A stretch of DNA of 64,000 bases, taken from contig JAACJM010000027.1 in assembly GCA_013368315.1 (NCBI GenBank), positions 579,107 to 643,106 on the forward strand, in the 5' to 3' direction. Below are positions 42,929-54,149 of the stretch, piece after piece. A program made the translations under genes and the position numbers. The DNA comes from Tetrapyrgos nigripes. Taxonomy: Eukaryota > Basidiomycota > Agaricomycetes > Agaricales > Campanellaceae. Position 1 is the stretch's first letter, and each line of letters starts with the position of its first letter. A model generated the notes under the pieces. The model was given only the letters and a program-made list of their open reading frames with translations. It had not been told where the DNA came from and made no database searches.

Positions 42929-44469
42929 TGCCAGTCAATCGTGGACAATATTATTTCCCGAACTTCTTGATCATTTTCCGCAATTTCCGAACTCTTGAGG
43001 CTATTTTTGACCTCTCCGAACTCTTACAGCGTGACATGTGACAGCCTCGATTGTCCGAACTCTGATGCCACTCACCGAACTTTTAATCAGGATTCGAAAC
43101 TAAGGGTTAAGACTCGAACTCTTAGCGTGATGTGACAATGACTTTCTCCGAACTTCAAGTCCATCTTGAGCCGAACCTCCTAATGCGCTGTATGTGGCCA
43201 CTTAAAGCTGACTAAGGGTGCATACCTAATTAGGAAGGGTAGATATCCCACGCTCCTTCCTGCCCTCGCCAGCCACTTTCAAGCAAGTTTTGAAACACGC
43301 TGGTCTATCACAAAGCTCTGCAGTAAGTATACATAGTTAGAGAATGTTATGAGGTAGATATGTACCGAAAATCAAGAGTTGCTGATAACATTTGGGTATA
43401 GTAACACAAAGATTAAAAATTGAAGGATTGAGTTTGCCCCTCCCAAGCGTGGCAATCATCATCCTTACGTAGTAAACTTGTGGATCAGAAAATGTGCACA
43501 AAGGTAGTATAAAAACCCAAAACACAATGGTATATTGAAAGTAACGAGCGACAGCAGTGAGATTTAAAAGAGAATGATGCAAAGATATACTAATCCGCCC
43601 ATCGGTGCGACAACCTCATTAACTCACAGATAGCTTGGCAGATGCAGGAGTAGAACTGGACCACTCTGCTATTCAGCATGTTGAACAGTTTGGCACAGCA
43701 CCTAGGATCCATGGATCTAAACGGAAACTGCTCCAGGTGAGAAATTAACTCCCAGGAGAACCCCCATTGACCCCTGTCAGCTTGGAGAAGAGAAGTAAGC
43801 AATCAGTCTGTGGTGCATGTGGCGCAGGAAATGAGTGTAAGTACCAAACGACCTGACAGTTGGGGTACCTTCTTCTGACAGCTCCACGACGCTGGCATAT
43901 GTTTGTTATCAGCGGCAAACTGATCCTTCAATTTTTAATCTTTGCATTGTGGATGTCCGCACATGATGGTCAGAATGAATCAAAGAATCTCATCACTGTA
44001 CCCCAGATTTTATCAGCAACTCTTGATTTTCAGTAAATATCTACCTCATCACAAACTCTAACTATGTATACTTACTGCAGAGCTTAGTGATAGACCAGCG
44101 TCTTCCAAAGCTTCCTTGAAAGTGACCTGCAAGGGCAGGGAGGAGCGTGGGATATCCGCCCTTCCTAATTAGGTATGCACCCTTAGTCAGCTTTAAGTGG
44201 CCACATACAGCGCATTAGTAGGTTCGGCTCAAGATGGACTTGAAGTTCGGAGAAACTCAATGTCACGTCACGCTAAGAGTTCGAGTCTTAACCCTTAGTT
44301 TCGAATCCTGATTAAAAGTTCGGTGAGTGGCATCAGAGTTCGGAAAATCGAGGCTGTCACATGTCACGCTGTAAGAGTTCGGAGAGGTCAAAAATAGCCT
44401 CAAGAGTTCGGAAATTGCGGAAAATGATCAAGAAGTTCGGGAAATAATATTGTCCATGATTGACTGGCA
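42929..44469. mobile_element. Fold-back transposon with ~500-bp inverted arms and TA flanks
   Basis: Ends TGCCAGTCAATCGTGGACAA and its inverse, each bordered by TA (42927-42928 and 44470-44471). The inverted arms run about 42929-43430 and 43927-44469; landmarks such as CCGAACTCTTACAGCGTGAC, AAACTAAGGGTTAAGACTCG and CTAATTAGGAAGGG occur in both. The tip sequence (GTGGACAAtATTATT.CCCG) resembles that of the 12.7-kb unit (GTGGACAAAATTATTCCCCG), so the two belong to related families. Short repeats of CCGAACT occur in the arms at 20-40-base spacing. The 500-base loop contains a BTB-gene fragment rather than a transposase. Confidence 0.82.
43590..43802 (-). pseudogene. BTB-gene 3' fragment inside the fold-back element
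   Basis: Minus strand reads GQWGFSWELISHLEQFPFRS then MDPRCCAKLFNMLNSRVVQF and CQAICELMRLS. This aligns residue for residue with the C terminus of the BTB gene at 41390-41560 (GQWALSFEVVEHLEKFPFRS, MDPRCRAQMFSILNSRAVGF, CRAICDKLMTLS) at roughly 60 percent identity. It is therefore a paralogous fragment carried by the transposon, not a copy of the adjacent gene made recently. Confidence 0.75.
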
Positions 44470-44664
44470 TAGAGGACAGAAGTCGTTTCCCCGATCTGTC
44501 ACATGGGGTACATATTTTGGGGGCAAGCATGCCCGAGATCCCCGAAATAGGTACCCCATGTGATCTTAAGCGACGGCTTGATGCGCCGTTCCCACTTTCC
44601 AAACAAAGCGACCACTGATGCTCCCTCCGAAATCTCAGGTGAGGGTACCCAATTAGATACTAGA

Positions 44665-45190
44665 GTTTAACTTACTTATACTTGTTTGAATTGCCTCTAT
44701 TAAATTTAAAGTCTACTTACACTATCAGATTACAATTACACTATCTGAATCATTTCTTTCTCCAAAAATATGAAGCGCGCAGCGGTGTGGATTGTGGAGA
44801 GTGAAAGAAGTGCGCGGTGTGGAAAGGAAAGTGTGCGGTGTGGAAAGGCAAGAAGTGCGCGGATGTCACACGTCACGCTAGAAGTGCGCGCGGGAGTCCA
44901 AATGTATATTTGGAAAGTGCGGGGAAAATGAGGGAGGGCGAGGAATTCCGAGCATTGGCAAAAAGGAAGTGATAGGCCTCAAAATAGCTGAAAGAAGTGC
45001 GAGCAGGGTAAAAATGAGGGGAGAGTTGCGGGGAATAATTTTGTCCATGACGGACAAGCATAGGAGGGCGAGGAATTCCGAGCATTGGCAAAAAGGAAGT
45101 GATAGGCCTCAAAATAGCTGAAAGAAGTGCGAGCAGGGTAAAAATGAGGGGAGAGTTGCGGGGAATAATTTTGTCCATGACGGACAAGCA
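44665..45190 (-). repeat. Right inverted arm of the 12.7-kb unit, with 130-bp terminal tandem repeat
   Basis: Inverse of 32477-32890. The last 130 bases occur twice in tandem and appear identical (44932-45061 and 45062-45191), so the arm has two consecutive copies of the terminal sequence, each ending ACGGACAAGCATA. 44471-44664, between the fold-back element and this arm, shows nothing recognisable apart from a TACCCCATGTGA pair. Confidence 0.8.
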
Positions 45191-45191
45191 T

Positions 45192-46010
45192 AAAAACCGA
45201 ACAAAGAAAAAGAGACTTTAACCAAACCAGATCCGCCCCCCCTCCCCCCACAAAAAAAAACAATGCCCGCGAGGGCCAAGACTTGTAGAGAGACAACTCA
45301 CTCTAACCCCCCTCACCCATCTACTACTTTCTCCGTTACCCTTCCCTTAGTGGCTTGGCCTCCCCCCCTTCTGCGATATTGGAACCCTCCCCCTCCAACG
45401 CGATACCAGATTTCCTTTTTAGTTGGTTGGTCAGGACTCAGAAGCAGAGATATCGATGTGGATCTGGATTAGTACATCGTGAGAGACCAAGAGGAGTCGT
45501 GGAGTCGAAGGGTGAGAGTCGGGGTTTTCTCTATACCGGGAGGGGTGTTAGCTATATGGCTAAAGGGATCTCGAGGATGAAAGAAGAGAGTCGGAGGAGA
45601 TAGTACAAGCAGGGAAGGATAAAATGGAAGAGAGGGCAAGGACGAGGTATAGGTGAGCGTAGCGGGTGGGGAAAAGGAGTCCAGACGACGAAATAGAAAC
45701 GTAAAAAGAAAAGTAGAAGTAAACTCACCCCAAATGTCCTTCTCAATGCTTTTAAGCACGACAAACTCATTCCCATCAAGTAGAAAAATTTTCAACGTGC
45801 AATCTAACCAGATACGCGTAAAGACAAGGGGCAGTAGGAGAACCGTAACGACCTTTAAAAGCAATAAAAAGGAGGATAGATGGGAGATACGATGAGAAGG
45901 GCGAAGAAAGTCGAGGAGTATGGAGTGGTGGAAAGATAAGAAAGACGTAGGGTTGTGGGGGAGAGTTGAAATTTTGAAAACCCACCTCGTATTCAGAAGC
46001 TTCACATATC
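45192..46010. repeat. Duplicated locus, copy 1, right part
   Basis: Continuation of copy 1 after the 12.7-kb unit, matching about 63290-63940. Weak but collinear similarity: CCAACGCGATACCAG... then TTGGTTGGTCAGGACTCAGA against TTGGTTGGCCTGACTCAGAG, then the exon described next at the same distance from the breakpoint. Confidence 0.55.
45727..45840 (-). CDS. Exon of unknown gene (copy 1)
   Basis: Minus strand reads TRIWLDCTLKIFLLDGNEFV, VLKSIEKDIWG and ends at a GTGAGT donor (exon end about 45731). The paralogous exon at 63814-63937 reads RLDWAFESFVQDGDELAVFS, IKEDVLGFLG and ends at a GTACGT donor in the same phase. Conservation of the splice position and of spacing to the rest of the duplicated block supports a real gene family; no domain recognised. 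Confidence 0.45.
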
Positions 46011-47369
46011 CATATGACTCGTTCTCCTAAATGTAAAACTAAACATATTCACTGCTGGTTTGCGCAAGTATGCACTGGAATTGGGGCTGATGTTGATGTA
46101 GGCAGAAATTGGGTTGATGTTGGCGGTGTTAGCGGTATTTGTTGATGCAGTGGTGGATGTAGTGCAGGCTCTTGAGAGCACTTGTTGGTACCGCTCCACT
46201 TACCGTCACAGTTTGAGCTTGAACTACCGACTGTAACAGTGCATCAGAAGGCAGAGGATGTTTCATAGCTGAGTGGAGTGGGCCTTGGTGTATCGTTGGT
46301 GGATGGACAGAAAGACTTGATGTGGCTGTGTGTAGTCAGACCGGGAACTGACGTCATCTTGGCTGACAGTTGACCCAATCAGTCCCGCTTCGCTCAGCAT
46401 CCTTCCTCTCTGTTCACAGTTGCGCATAGTCTTCCAGTGCTTTCGTCTTCACCTACCAAGTAGGATGCACCACTGTTATCTACCACTCCATCCACAACGA
46501 CAGCGCAACCAGCTTTCTGCTTATGCCTCCAAATCAACGCACATGCATCAAAACCGCAAACCATCGTGCTAGGATAAACATTCAAGGCAGTGAGCATGTT
46601 TACTTTGAGGTTCAAAGAAGTTACAAATTTCCTATCTACCAATGCTCGTATTGATACCCTTTCATTTCCGCCTACAGAAAAACCACGCTCCTCCCCCAGG
46701 AACTCCACGACTTCGCAATGCTGCTCGTTCGCCGGTCCTTCATTGTGTATATCCTTACATACACTCGAAATGCCCAAAACTGCCTCCCTCCCGCCAACTG
46801 ACCAACCGGGAAGCAAGAAAGCGGGAAGGAAGTTGAGTATCGAGTATCGTGTTGACGTATTGTGTTGGAGGAAAAGAAGGATTGGAACGTTGGAAATACA
46901 CTGTGGGGAAAGTTAGGCGGAAAAAAGGAGGAGAGGTTGACTGCGGCTTATAAGGGAGTACGAGCCAGAGCTAGAGAGATAGGGGGTGATGAGAATGGGA
47001 GTGGGGAGTGTGAGTAGGTATAGGTATACGCACTAGGTGTTTTTGTGAGATTTGGCCTCCCCAGGTGAGTATCATTGTCTTTGTCCTCTTAATATACTGC
47101 GTTTCATTTTACCTTTCTCTTTTCTTGTGGGCCTGCAGCGAGATGCCTCAATGGACTAGGTAGGACTTCACAAGACGAATACCTTTCTGCTAGCAAGAGC
47201 AGATCTGATATCATCCCCCTCAAGTCATCTTTGCTGCATTCGGAACTGTGTGGATACGACTGGACAAGCTCGGCTGTAGGCGTAAAAGACGCGGGTTAGA
47301 GAGGGGTTAGAGGAGATTTGCTATCATTCCCTCCTCTTTTCTTCACAGTACCTGGACACTACATACTCT
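46011..47369. other. Region between the two locus copies
   Basis: Holds a 140-codon minus-strand frame at 46394-46816 (e.g. GFSVGGNERVSIRALVDRKF, VVVDGVVDNSGASYLVG). It overlaps a + strand frame and I cannot tell which, if either, is coding. 46002-46199 encodes a Thr/Asn/Ala-repetitive segment on the minus strand. 46820-47369 shows no gene. Confidence 0.35.
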
Positions 47370-47953
47370 TTGTAACCGCATTCTGAAGCTTATCTTAACT
47401 CTGAAGACTATTGCTTGTGTATTGCGTCGTCTGCGTCGTCTGCAACGACGAGCTCGACTCTTGCGCGTGTGCACAGCCACTCCATTTATTTCCATATCCG
47501 CCTTCTTGTCGCTCAGCGTAGTACGCATAGTACTTGATATTTCAACTATTTGACTTTGGTTCGGGTCGCATAGTAAAGGGTGCAAGTGGTAATTAGTGAG
47601 GTAGAGATAAAAGAGGAAAAGGAGATGAGGGGATGTGTAGCGAGGGGAAGGGATGGGAAGAGAGGAGAGCCGCGGACACAAGCAGAACAGCAACAGAACA
47701 CAAGCGCAAAAGGAAAATGAGATAGGAAAACCAAAGTTAAACCTAGTCAAGAAGAAAAAACCAACACCTGAAGAGAGGATGAAAGAACGTAGACAACGGG
47801 AAGGGTAAAAATATTTTTCCCTCCCCTCCCTCCACCTCGCAGCCTCCTCCTCCCAGGTTTTGCCTCTACCTTTCTTCCCCCTGCTCCTCATCATACACAT
47901 ACCCACAATTGCCAAAGTTCTTGTGAAACGTAGGAGAGAAAAGAAAAAGAACC
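47370..47953. repeat. Duplicated locus, copy 2, left part
   Basis: Direct-orientation match to 31017-31106 plus 31625-32110. It shows the uninterrupted (empty) site for the Helitron A/B pair: CGACTCTTGCGCGTGTGCAC followed by AGCCACTCC. The last five bases, GAACC (47949-47953), are the target duplication of the copia element. Confidence 0.75.
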
Positions 47954-48082
47954 TGTTGAATTGGCGCATTCAGTTGCAGCCATCAACGTCATCTATGTAG
48001 AACAATAGTAGTAGTTATAAATAGAACAATAAGATTATATAGACAATAGATGTAGTACGACAATAGTGTACGAAACCAGCAT
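47954..48082 (+). repeat. Copia 5' LTR, first part
   Basis: 129 bases that look identical to 62553-62681, ending CGAAACCAGCAT where the Helitron enters. Confidence 0.93.
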
Positions 48083-48805
48083 TACGAGGCCCTTTAGGGT
48101 CTCGTTCTTATAACCTGACGTTTCCGCGTGTGGCTATGCTCGATAACTCCACCGGTCCCCGGTGCCATTTGATCACCGTAACCGGTCATCGGCGGTTGCC
48201 GCAAAGACGCGTGATCTGCAACGCACTTGCTCTGTAACGCTCATCATCTTTCACCCATACTCATCGCTGCTCACCATCCATGAAAGTAACAACTTCTTTA
48301 TTTGCTGTAGGCATTTGGCTCGGCCATCTGCTTTGTATGCACCAGCTATTCTTGTCTTCTCATAGTACGCTGTGTCTCAGCTGTGTGCCACGTCATCCGA
48401 CTAATTCAACCTTGCTAGCTTTTACCCTACGAAACATCCCACCGGTAATGATTCCCGGTCCCCCTTGGTTCTTACAGGGGCTGATGGTTTGGACCGCTGC
48501 AGGTAGATTGTAGAGTTGCCGATGATACGCGTATTGTGTCAGATCATTTTTGGTACGTTGCACTGCTCGTTTGATAATGAACTGCTAACTGATCTCTTCC
48601 CTGTGTCTTTTTTGTCCCTTTCCCGTCTACCTCGCTTTCCATCACGTCTTACCCACTGGCCCTACATATCAACTCAACGAATGTCAACATCCCTCGCATC
48701 GCTGTTTCCCTCAATCTTGGTCACGTCTGTCAACGACGGTTTTGTACTTCGCGTCTTGATATCTGTCTTTCTTTCCTTGATGTCTTCTGGTCCCACAACA
48801 TCGAC
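48083..48805 (+). other. Helitron 5' non-coding region
   Basis: About 720 bases from the 5' terminus to the first long open frame, presumably promoter and leader. It includes paired GGTCCCCGGTGCC and CCGGTCATCGGCGG motifs near 48150-48190. A GTTGTTGCC/GTCATCGTT microsatellite (48825-48930) overlaps the start of the next frame and makes its first 45 codons low-complexity. Confidence 0.5.
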
Positions 48806-51241
48806 TTGTCTTTACTGCTGGTCCCCGCTGCCGCCGCCACTGTCATTATTGTTGTTGTCCCCGTTGTTGTTGTTGTTGCCGCCGTTGTTGTTTTTGCTGC
48901 CGTTGTTGTCATCGTTGTCATCGTCTCAAATATAATACATCCACCACTGCCATCACCGCCATCTCAAAATACAATCCTTGCCTCGACATCACCTTTCATA
49001 TATGTACCAAGCTCAAGGATTCTTTCTCTTCCAAGCGTCGATCTCCCTGAGGAAATTGTTACCCGGTATCCCAGGAAATTTAATTATACCCTACACTGGA
49101 AATTGTATCTTACCCACTGGAAATTGAATTATGTTTCTTCTTGGAAATTTAAGCCATTTGCACAGAGGAATATTGCTTCATACAACCAAAATTTTAGCCT
49201 GGGCTATGCTACTACCATGAAAGGCATTAAGAAAAGTGGTCCTGTACAAGTCACTGATTCAATTATGTTGCGATCACTTACTGCTCAGACTTTTCACCGT
49301 GCATGTTGGTTACGATTACAGAAGCAGCCATCTTTCGTCATGAGATATATACTCAATAGACCATACATAACTCATTTGAGAGTCTCTAATATTCTACAAG
49401 CCTGTGCTCACAAGTGTCTCAATCTTGTGCAAACATTTTATGCAAGCTATTCTCATCCACCTCTTAAAATTCGAGATTTTCAACTTCAGGTTCAAAAGCT
49501 GCCTTTCATTCAGATAAATATATGCAAAACTATTAAGAAAGCAAAAATCTCAATAATGCGAAATACTATGTACAGACATGATTACTTGGCCTCCCTCAAG
49601 GCGCTGTTGAGCCAGCAGCCTGCAGGTATATGTGATGATTGTGATATGATCTTTGAAATGATCCATTTGACTAATTCTTATGGCAATGTCCAAATTTTGT
49701 ATAATTTGTCTTGCAGCAGCATATCTCATTTGTGGAATAGGTGCCTGTTTGCCATAAATCAAATGCATCTGGCAATCATCTGCAACATAGCACATACCTT
49801 GATTCCAATAATGCATTTAGAAATTCACTTCAGGTCTAATCATGCTTCAAGCTCAGGGCATAATTTTTTTACATTTTCCATGAAAGGAGGACGTGGTAGT
49901 GAGAAAACATTTAGCTATCTTGATCTCCAGCCTTATATGATTGAGCAAACCTCCATCATGAATGTGTTGGCAGTTCTGTTCAAATTTCAGGAGTTCACTA
50001 CAGATACAGAGAATCTATGTGATACTCTCATATATGCAAACATCCCTTTCACTGTTGTTTACAAAATGCTATACCATGATCAGATTCGGCATCTAGCCAG
50101 AGCACATAATATCAAAACTGGTGCAAAATCTACGCTAACGCAAATTCAGAAACTGTGTGAGTCTCACACTTGTGTAGATTCTTGTCCTTATCTTATTTCT
50201 GTCTTCAGGCCAATCAATTATGTACACCCAATTCACCCAGAAGATAAAAAGTTTCCACCCAAGCCTGCATCACAAGACAATGTTCTAAATGTCATTCGCA
50301 GTTGGAGTAATGATTTTCACCCTGACAAAATCCAGGAGGCTGGGTGCGCTGTGTGTGGGCAGCTAAGGCAGTGTGCTGAGCTCACTCCTTTAAAGTCAAT
50401 TTATCACTTTCTTGGCCATCTCAAAGTGTCAGGTGTGACGCGTTTAGAGCGCAAACTTAGTACAGACAGAATCAAAGAATATGATGAACCAGTCATAGAC
50501 AAAAAGTGCAACAAAGTTTGTAGTGAGTGCCGTAAGGCTCTGATAAATGGAAAAATGCCAAGAATATGTTTGGCCAGAGGTTTATGGCTTGGAGACATTC
50601 CAGATGAGCTAAAGCGCTTGAATTTTGTGGAAAAATTGTTAATTCAAAAAATTCAAACTAATTGCTGCTTTGTGCGTGTCTCATCAGGCATGAGAAAAAT
50701 GATTTCTCATGTCATAGCTTTTGACTCTCCTGTTGTCAAAGTATATGATACATTACCTCCTCCACCAGATGACCTAGATGAAGTGCTAGCGATTATGTTT
50801 ACTGGACCATGCAAACCAACTGAAAAAGATTATCAGAGAACGCCAATGTTAGTACGACGAAAGTATGTTTATAATGCATTGACATGGTTAAAATTAAATC
50901 ACCCAGCTTATCATGAATTAAATATTTCATTAGAGAATCTTAATCAGTACTCAGAAGATTTGCCACCTGTGTCAGTAGAATGGAAACCAACAGCTAGTGA
51001 AGGAAACAGAGTTCCAGAAGGGACAAGTGTACATGATAATGAACCAGAAATTGGAACTGAACAGGGTGAAGTTCCTTTTGTGGTGCATGGGCTTAACCTT
51101 CAAAATGAAACTGTGGAATCACAGAAAGCAAAAGCACTGGCACATTTAAAGCAGTGGGTCACAGTAAAGATAGCTCAACAATCTTCAGAAATCCAAAATT
51201 ATACCCCTCAATTTTCCCATGGCTGTTTCCATATGGCCTAG
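48806..51241 (+). pseudogene. Helitron N-terminal protein (DUF6570-like)
   Basis: An open frame of 811 codons; a more natural start is ATG 49217 (MKGIKKSGPVQVTDSIML), after the microsatellite. The C-terminal half is the region that precedes Rep in fungal Helitrons: CAVCGQLRQCAELTPLKSI, KKCNKVCSECRKALINGKMP and ARGLWLGDIPDELKRLNFVE (about 50345-50620), then KVYDTLPPPPDDLDEVLAIM and CKPTEKDYQRTPMLVRRKYV. The paired CxxC motifs suggest zinc binding. The product should continue into Rep, but the frame shifts near 51155 and this reading ends at 51241. The large N-terminal part (codons 1-500) I do not recognise beyond a SLTK-like helical segment with HTCVDSCPYL. Confidence 0.65.
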
Positions 51242-52940
51242 GAGGCTTTGAAATGAATGATATTCCACAATTTGGAGAGAAAGCCATAAAAAATTCCTAC
51301 TCAATTATCATGATAAACGTTTTGAAACTGACATCACATTTCCATTTATTGCATTTTCCCATGAGCAAATAAAAGCAGCAACCCATAATGGCTTTGCAAT
51401 GACTGAGCTTCAATCATTTCCAGCAATTGCTGACCGCATACTCAATATTAATCAAGCAGTATTGAATAATATTATACAAAGACTTGATAAAGGTGAAATA
51501 GTACATCCTGAGACAGAGGATGAAAAGACTTGCTTTTCTGTCATTCAAGATCTGGATCATGTTGGTGGTGGGGTGAAAGGGTCCATGACTAGCAAAAAAT
51601 ATCTTAGAAATGAGTTATGGTCACTGATTGCATATTTAGGTGCACCATCCTGGTATATCACCTTTGCTCCCTCAGACACAACTCATCTACTCTGTCTATA
51701 TCATGCAGGTACAGATGAGAAGTTTCAACCATGTCTAAATTTACCAGATGATGACAGGACCCGACAAGTAATCAGAAATCCAGTTTCTGGGGCTAAGTTC
51801 TTTGATTTTATGGTGAGGATGTTTATAAAGCATATATTAGGTGTTGATAGTGATCATGACGGTCTTTTTGGCAAGACAAGTGCATATTATGGTACTGTAG
51901 AGCAGCAAGGTAGACTGACACTTCACTTGCACATGCTTCTTTGGATTGCCTTTTCCAAATCTCCCCAAGAGATAAGAGATGCAATCCTGGATCCAAACAG
52001 TGACTTTCAAAAGAGAATTGTTGAATATCTTGAAAGTGCACATACTGGTAATTTCATGACAGGAAATCAAGAAAGTGTTGAAGAAAATGTCAGGCTCAGA
52101 GCCCAATCAGAAGATTATGTTAATCCACTTTATTCACTCCCTGCAGAGCCACCAAAACCAGTCAATCATAAATGCAATTTCAAGGAGAGCTGTGAGACTT
52201 GCTTATCTACTGAACAATGGTGGAATCATTATAAAGATGAAGTGGATGACATTGTATCTCGCACTCACATCCATAAATGCAAGTCAACCATGGGAAAGGA
52301 TGGCAAGCGTAAAAAGAACAAAGATTATTTTGGCTGTCTTGATAATAAGTATGGTACATGTAGTGCAAGATTTCCACGTCAATTTGTGGAGACAACTCAG
52401 GTTGACCAGGAGACAGGTTACTTAAAGATGCAGAAACATGAGCCTTGGATTAATACTTATAATCCTACCATGACTTATCTACTTAGATGCAACTCAGATG
52501 TGACTTCCCTACTGTCTGGAACCGCAATCAAAGCTGTTGTATACTATGTGACAAATTATATCACAAAATGGAGTTTGAATACTCATGTAATTTTTGATGT
52601 CATAAAGTCAGTGCTTGAAAGAAATTCTGAAATGTTAAATGGACCATTGAGTCGGCAAGAGAAAGTAAGAAAATTAGTAACACAAATGGTAAATTTATTA
52701 TCAGTCAAAATGGAATTGGGAGCTCCAATGATTTGCATGTATCTGCTAGACAATCCAGACCACTATACCAGCCATAAGTTCAAATCCTTCTACTGGAAAA
52801 ACTATGTAAATGAGGTTCAAAAATGCTGGACTATTTCTGATGAGAACTCATGTTCTATGAAAGATAAAGTAATTCTTCTAAGGAAGCGCAATGGTGTAGT
52901 TGCACTCTCACAAGTTTATGATTATATATACCGCCCCTGA
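51154..52940 (+). pseudogene. Helitron Rep (HUH endonuclease) part
   Basis: Begins in frame 51154-51372 (RNPKLYPSIFPWLFPYGLGG, the Helitron-like N domain start) and shifts near 51290 at a run of A to the frame holding KRFETDITFPFIAFSHEQIK and, from 51399, TELQSFPAIADRILNINQAV. The two-histidine motif is in LTLHLHMLLWI (about 51920) and the catalytic tyrosine motif in VVYYVTNYITK (about 52540-52570). These are the parts of the rolling-circle nuclease that nicks and joins the element ends. A Cys/His-containing segment (CNFKESCETCLSTEQW) lies between them. The frame ends at TGA 52938-52940 between YDYIYRP and HLEQMCLYDWVQ, a single-codon stop inside otherwise continuous coding. Confidence 0.88.
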
Positions 52941-52952
52941 CATCTTGAACAA

Positions 52953-54149
52953 ATGTGTCTTTACGATTGGGTGCAGCGATGTGAAAGACTCAAAGTTTCT
53001 ACTAAGAAAGATGTATGTGACAATGCAGAGCAATTACCAGGCGTGTCATTCAATGATGCAGGTTTTGAATCTGATAATGAACTGAGTACACGTAAATATC
53101 CTCAAGGCCCAAAGCCAGTTTCCAAGGAAAAATTGGCAAGAAATGTGTTTCCATTTGTTCATGGCCATCCTCTGGCTGACTCACATGCATTAAAGGTTGT
53201 ATCAGATGATAAGCGACTTGTTCCAAACTTTATTGGAGGTACATTACCTAGAGCTGATAAAGGCAACCGTGAATATTATTGTACTGTAATGCTAACACTG
53301 TTTAAACCCTGGAGAGCTGGTAAAGATTTAAAAAATAAAGATCAGACCTGGGATGATGCATTTGATAACTTTCAATTCACATCTCAACAGGAGCAGATTC
53401 TCAAGAATTTTCAAGTTCGTTATGAGTGCTTAGATTCCAGAGATGACTACAATGCACAGAGAAGAGCAATGAGTGAGAAGATCCAGGATTCCTATCTTCC
53501 AGAGTATGATGATGGCATTGACTCTGATTTACTTGACACTTTAGCTGATCCACTTAATGGAGAGTCTGGACCATTTGAAAGGCGAAGGCAGGAGGAGATG
53601 AACAAAATGAAGGAGCTTTTGGTAGATATTGGATGGACTGACACTTTACATGACCAAAAATCATTGATTCCTCCAGCATGTCAGCCGCAAATTGATAAAA
53701 GTGCACATGGCTGGAAACTTCAAATCAACAAAATGAGGCAAGATATACTTGATAAAAGACATAGATCAGGTGCAGACCAGAAATCCAATAATAAATTTAA
53801 AAACCCATTTCCTGAACAAGTAGAAATACTAGATAAAACTGCATTTGAGCAAAGGACAAGACAAGGCCACACTCAGAATCTGATTGATCAGATAGCAAAT
53901 GAGTTCCAATTCCAGGATAATGCAGAGCAAGAGAGAGCATTCAGAATCATAGCACATCATGCAGTCAGCCCCTGCCCTCAGCAGTTAAAGATGTATATAG
54001 GTGGAATGGGTGGCACTGGTAAATCAACTGTATTGCGTGCTTTACGCAAGTTCTTTGCAGAGAGAAAAGAGTCACACCATATGCTGGTCGTCTTCCGTCA
54101 ACACAACTCGCTGTTGTTGCACCGACTGGAAATGCAGCTGCACTACTAG
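52953..54149 (+). pseudogene. Helitron Rep-to-helicase region with Walker A
   Basis: Same frame as the Rep segment, continuing after the TGA: MCLYDWVQRCERLKVSTKK, FPFVHGHPLADSHALKVVS, RREYYCTVMLTLFKPW-type segment (NREYYCTVMLTLFKPWRAG) and the long linker to the helicase. Near the end is Walker A, MYIGGMGGTGKSTVLRAL (about 53990-54040). After SHHMLVV the frame is lost at about 54085-54120, where roughly 20 extra bases separate it from APTGNAAALLAG in the next frame. Confidence 0.85.

Larger units (their letters stand above)
32477..45190. mobile_element. 12.7-kb composite unit with inverted ends and TA flanks
   Basis: The left end (32477, TGCTTGTCCGTCGTGGACAA) and right end (45190, its inverse with ATGACGGACA) are inverted copies extending about 410 bases inward, and both are bordered by TA (32475-32476 and 45191-45192). 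The flanks rejoin: 32476 and 45192 correspond to positions on either side of about 63290 in copy 2 of the duplicated locus, which lacks the unit; 640-650 bases beyond that point both copies have the same gene exon. Inside are an integrase-core gene, a convergent gene, a BTB gene and nested smaller elements. Whether the integrase moved the unit is inference; TA flanks alone would also suit a Tc1/mariner-like mechanism. A chance pair of separate inverted-repeat elements is the alternative. Confidence 0.6.

Noticed and set aside
44471..44664. Gene between fold-back element and right arm
   Set aside because: Only a short frame overlapping the fold-back arm is present; no motif or splice site supports coding.
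46394..46816. 140-codon minus-strand gene
   Set aside because: A + strand frame overlaps it, no motif is recognised and no splice support was found, so I mention it only as unassigned.
48806..48935. Hydrophobic Val/Ala-rich N terminus of the first Helitron frame
   Set aside because: It is the translation of a GTTGTTGCC-type microsatellite; a later ATG at 49217 is a more credible start.
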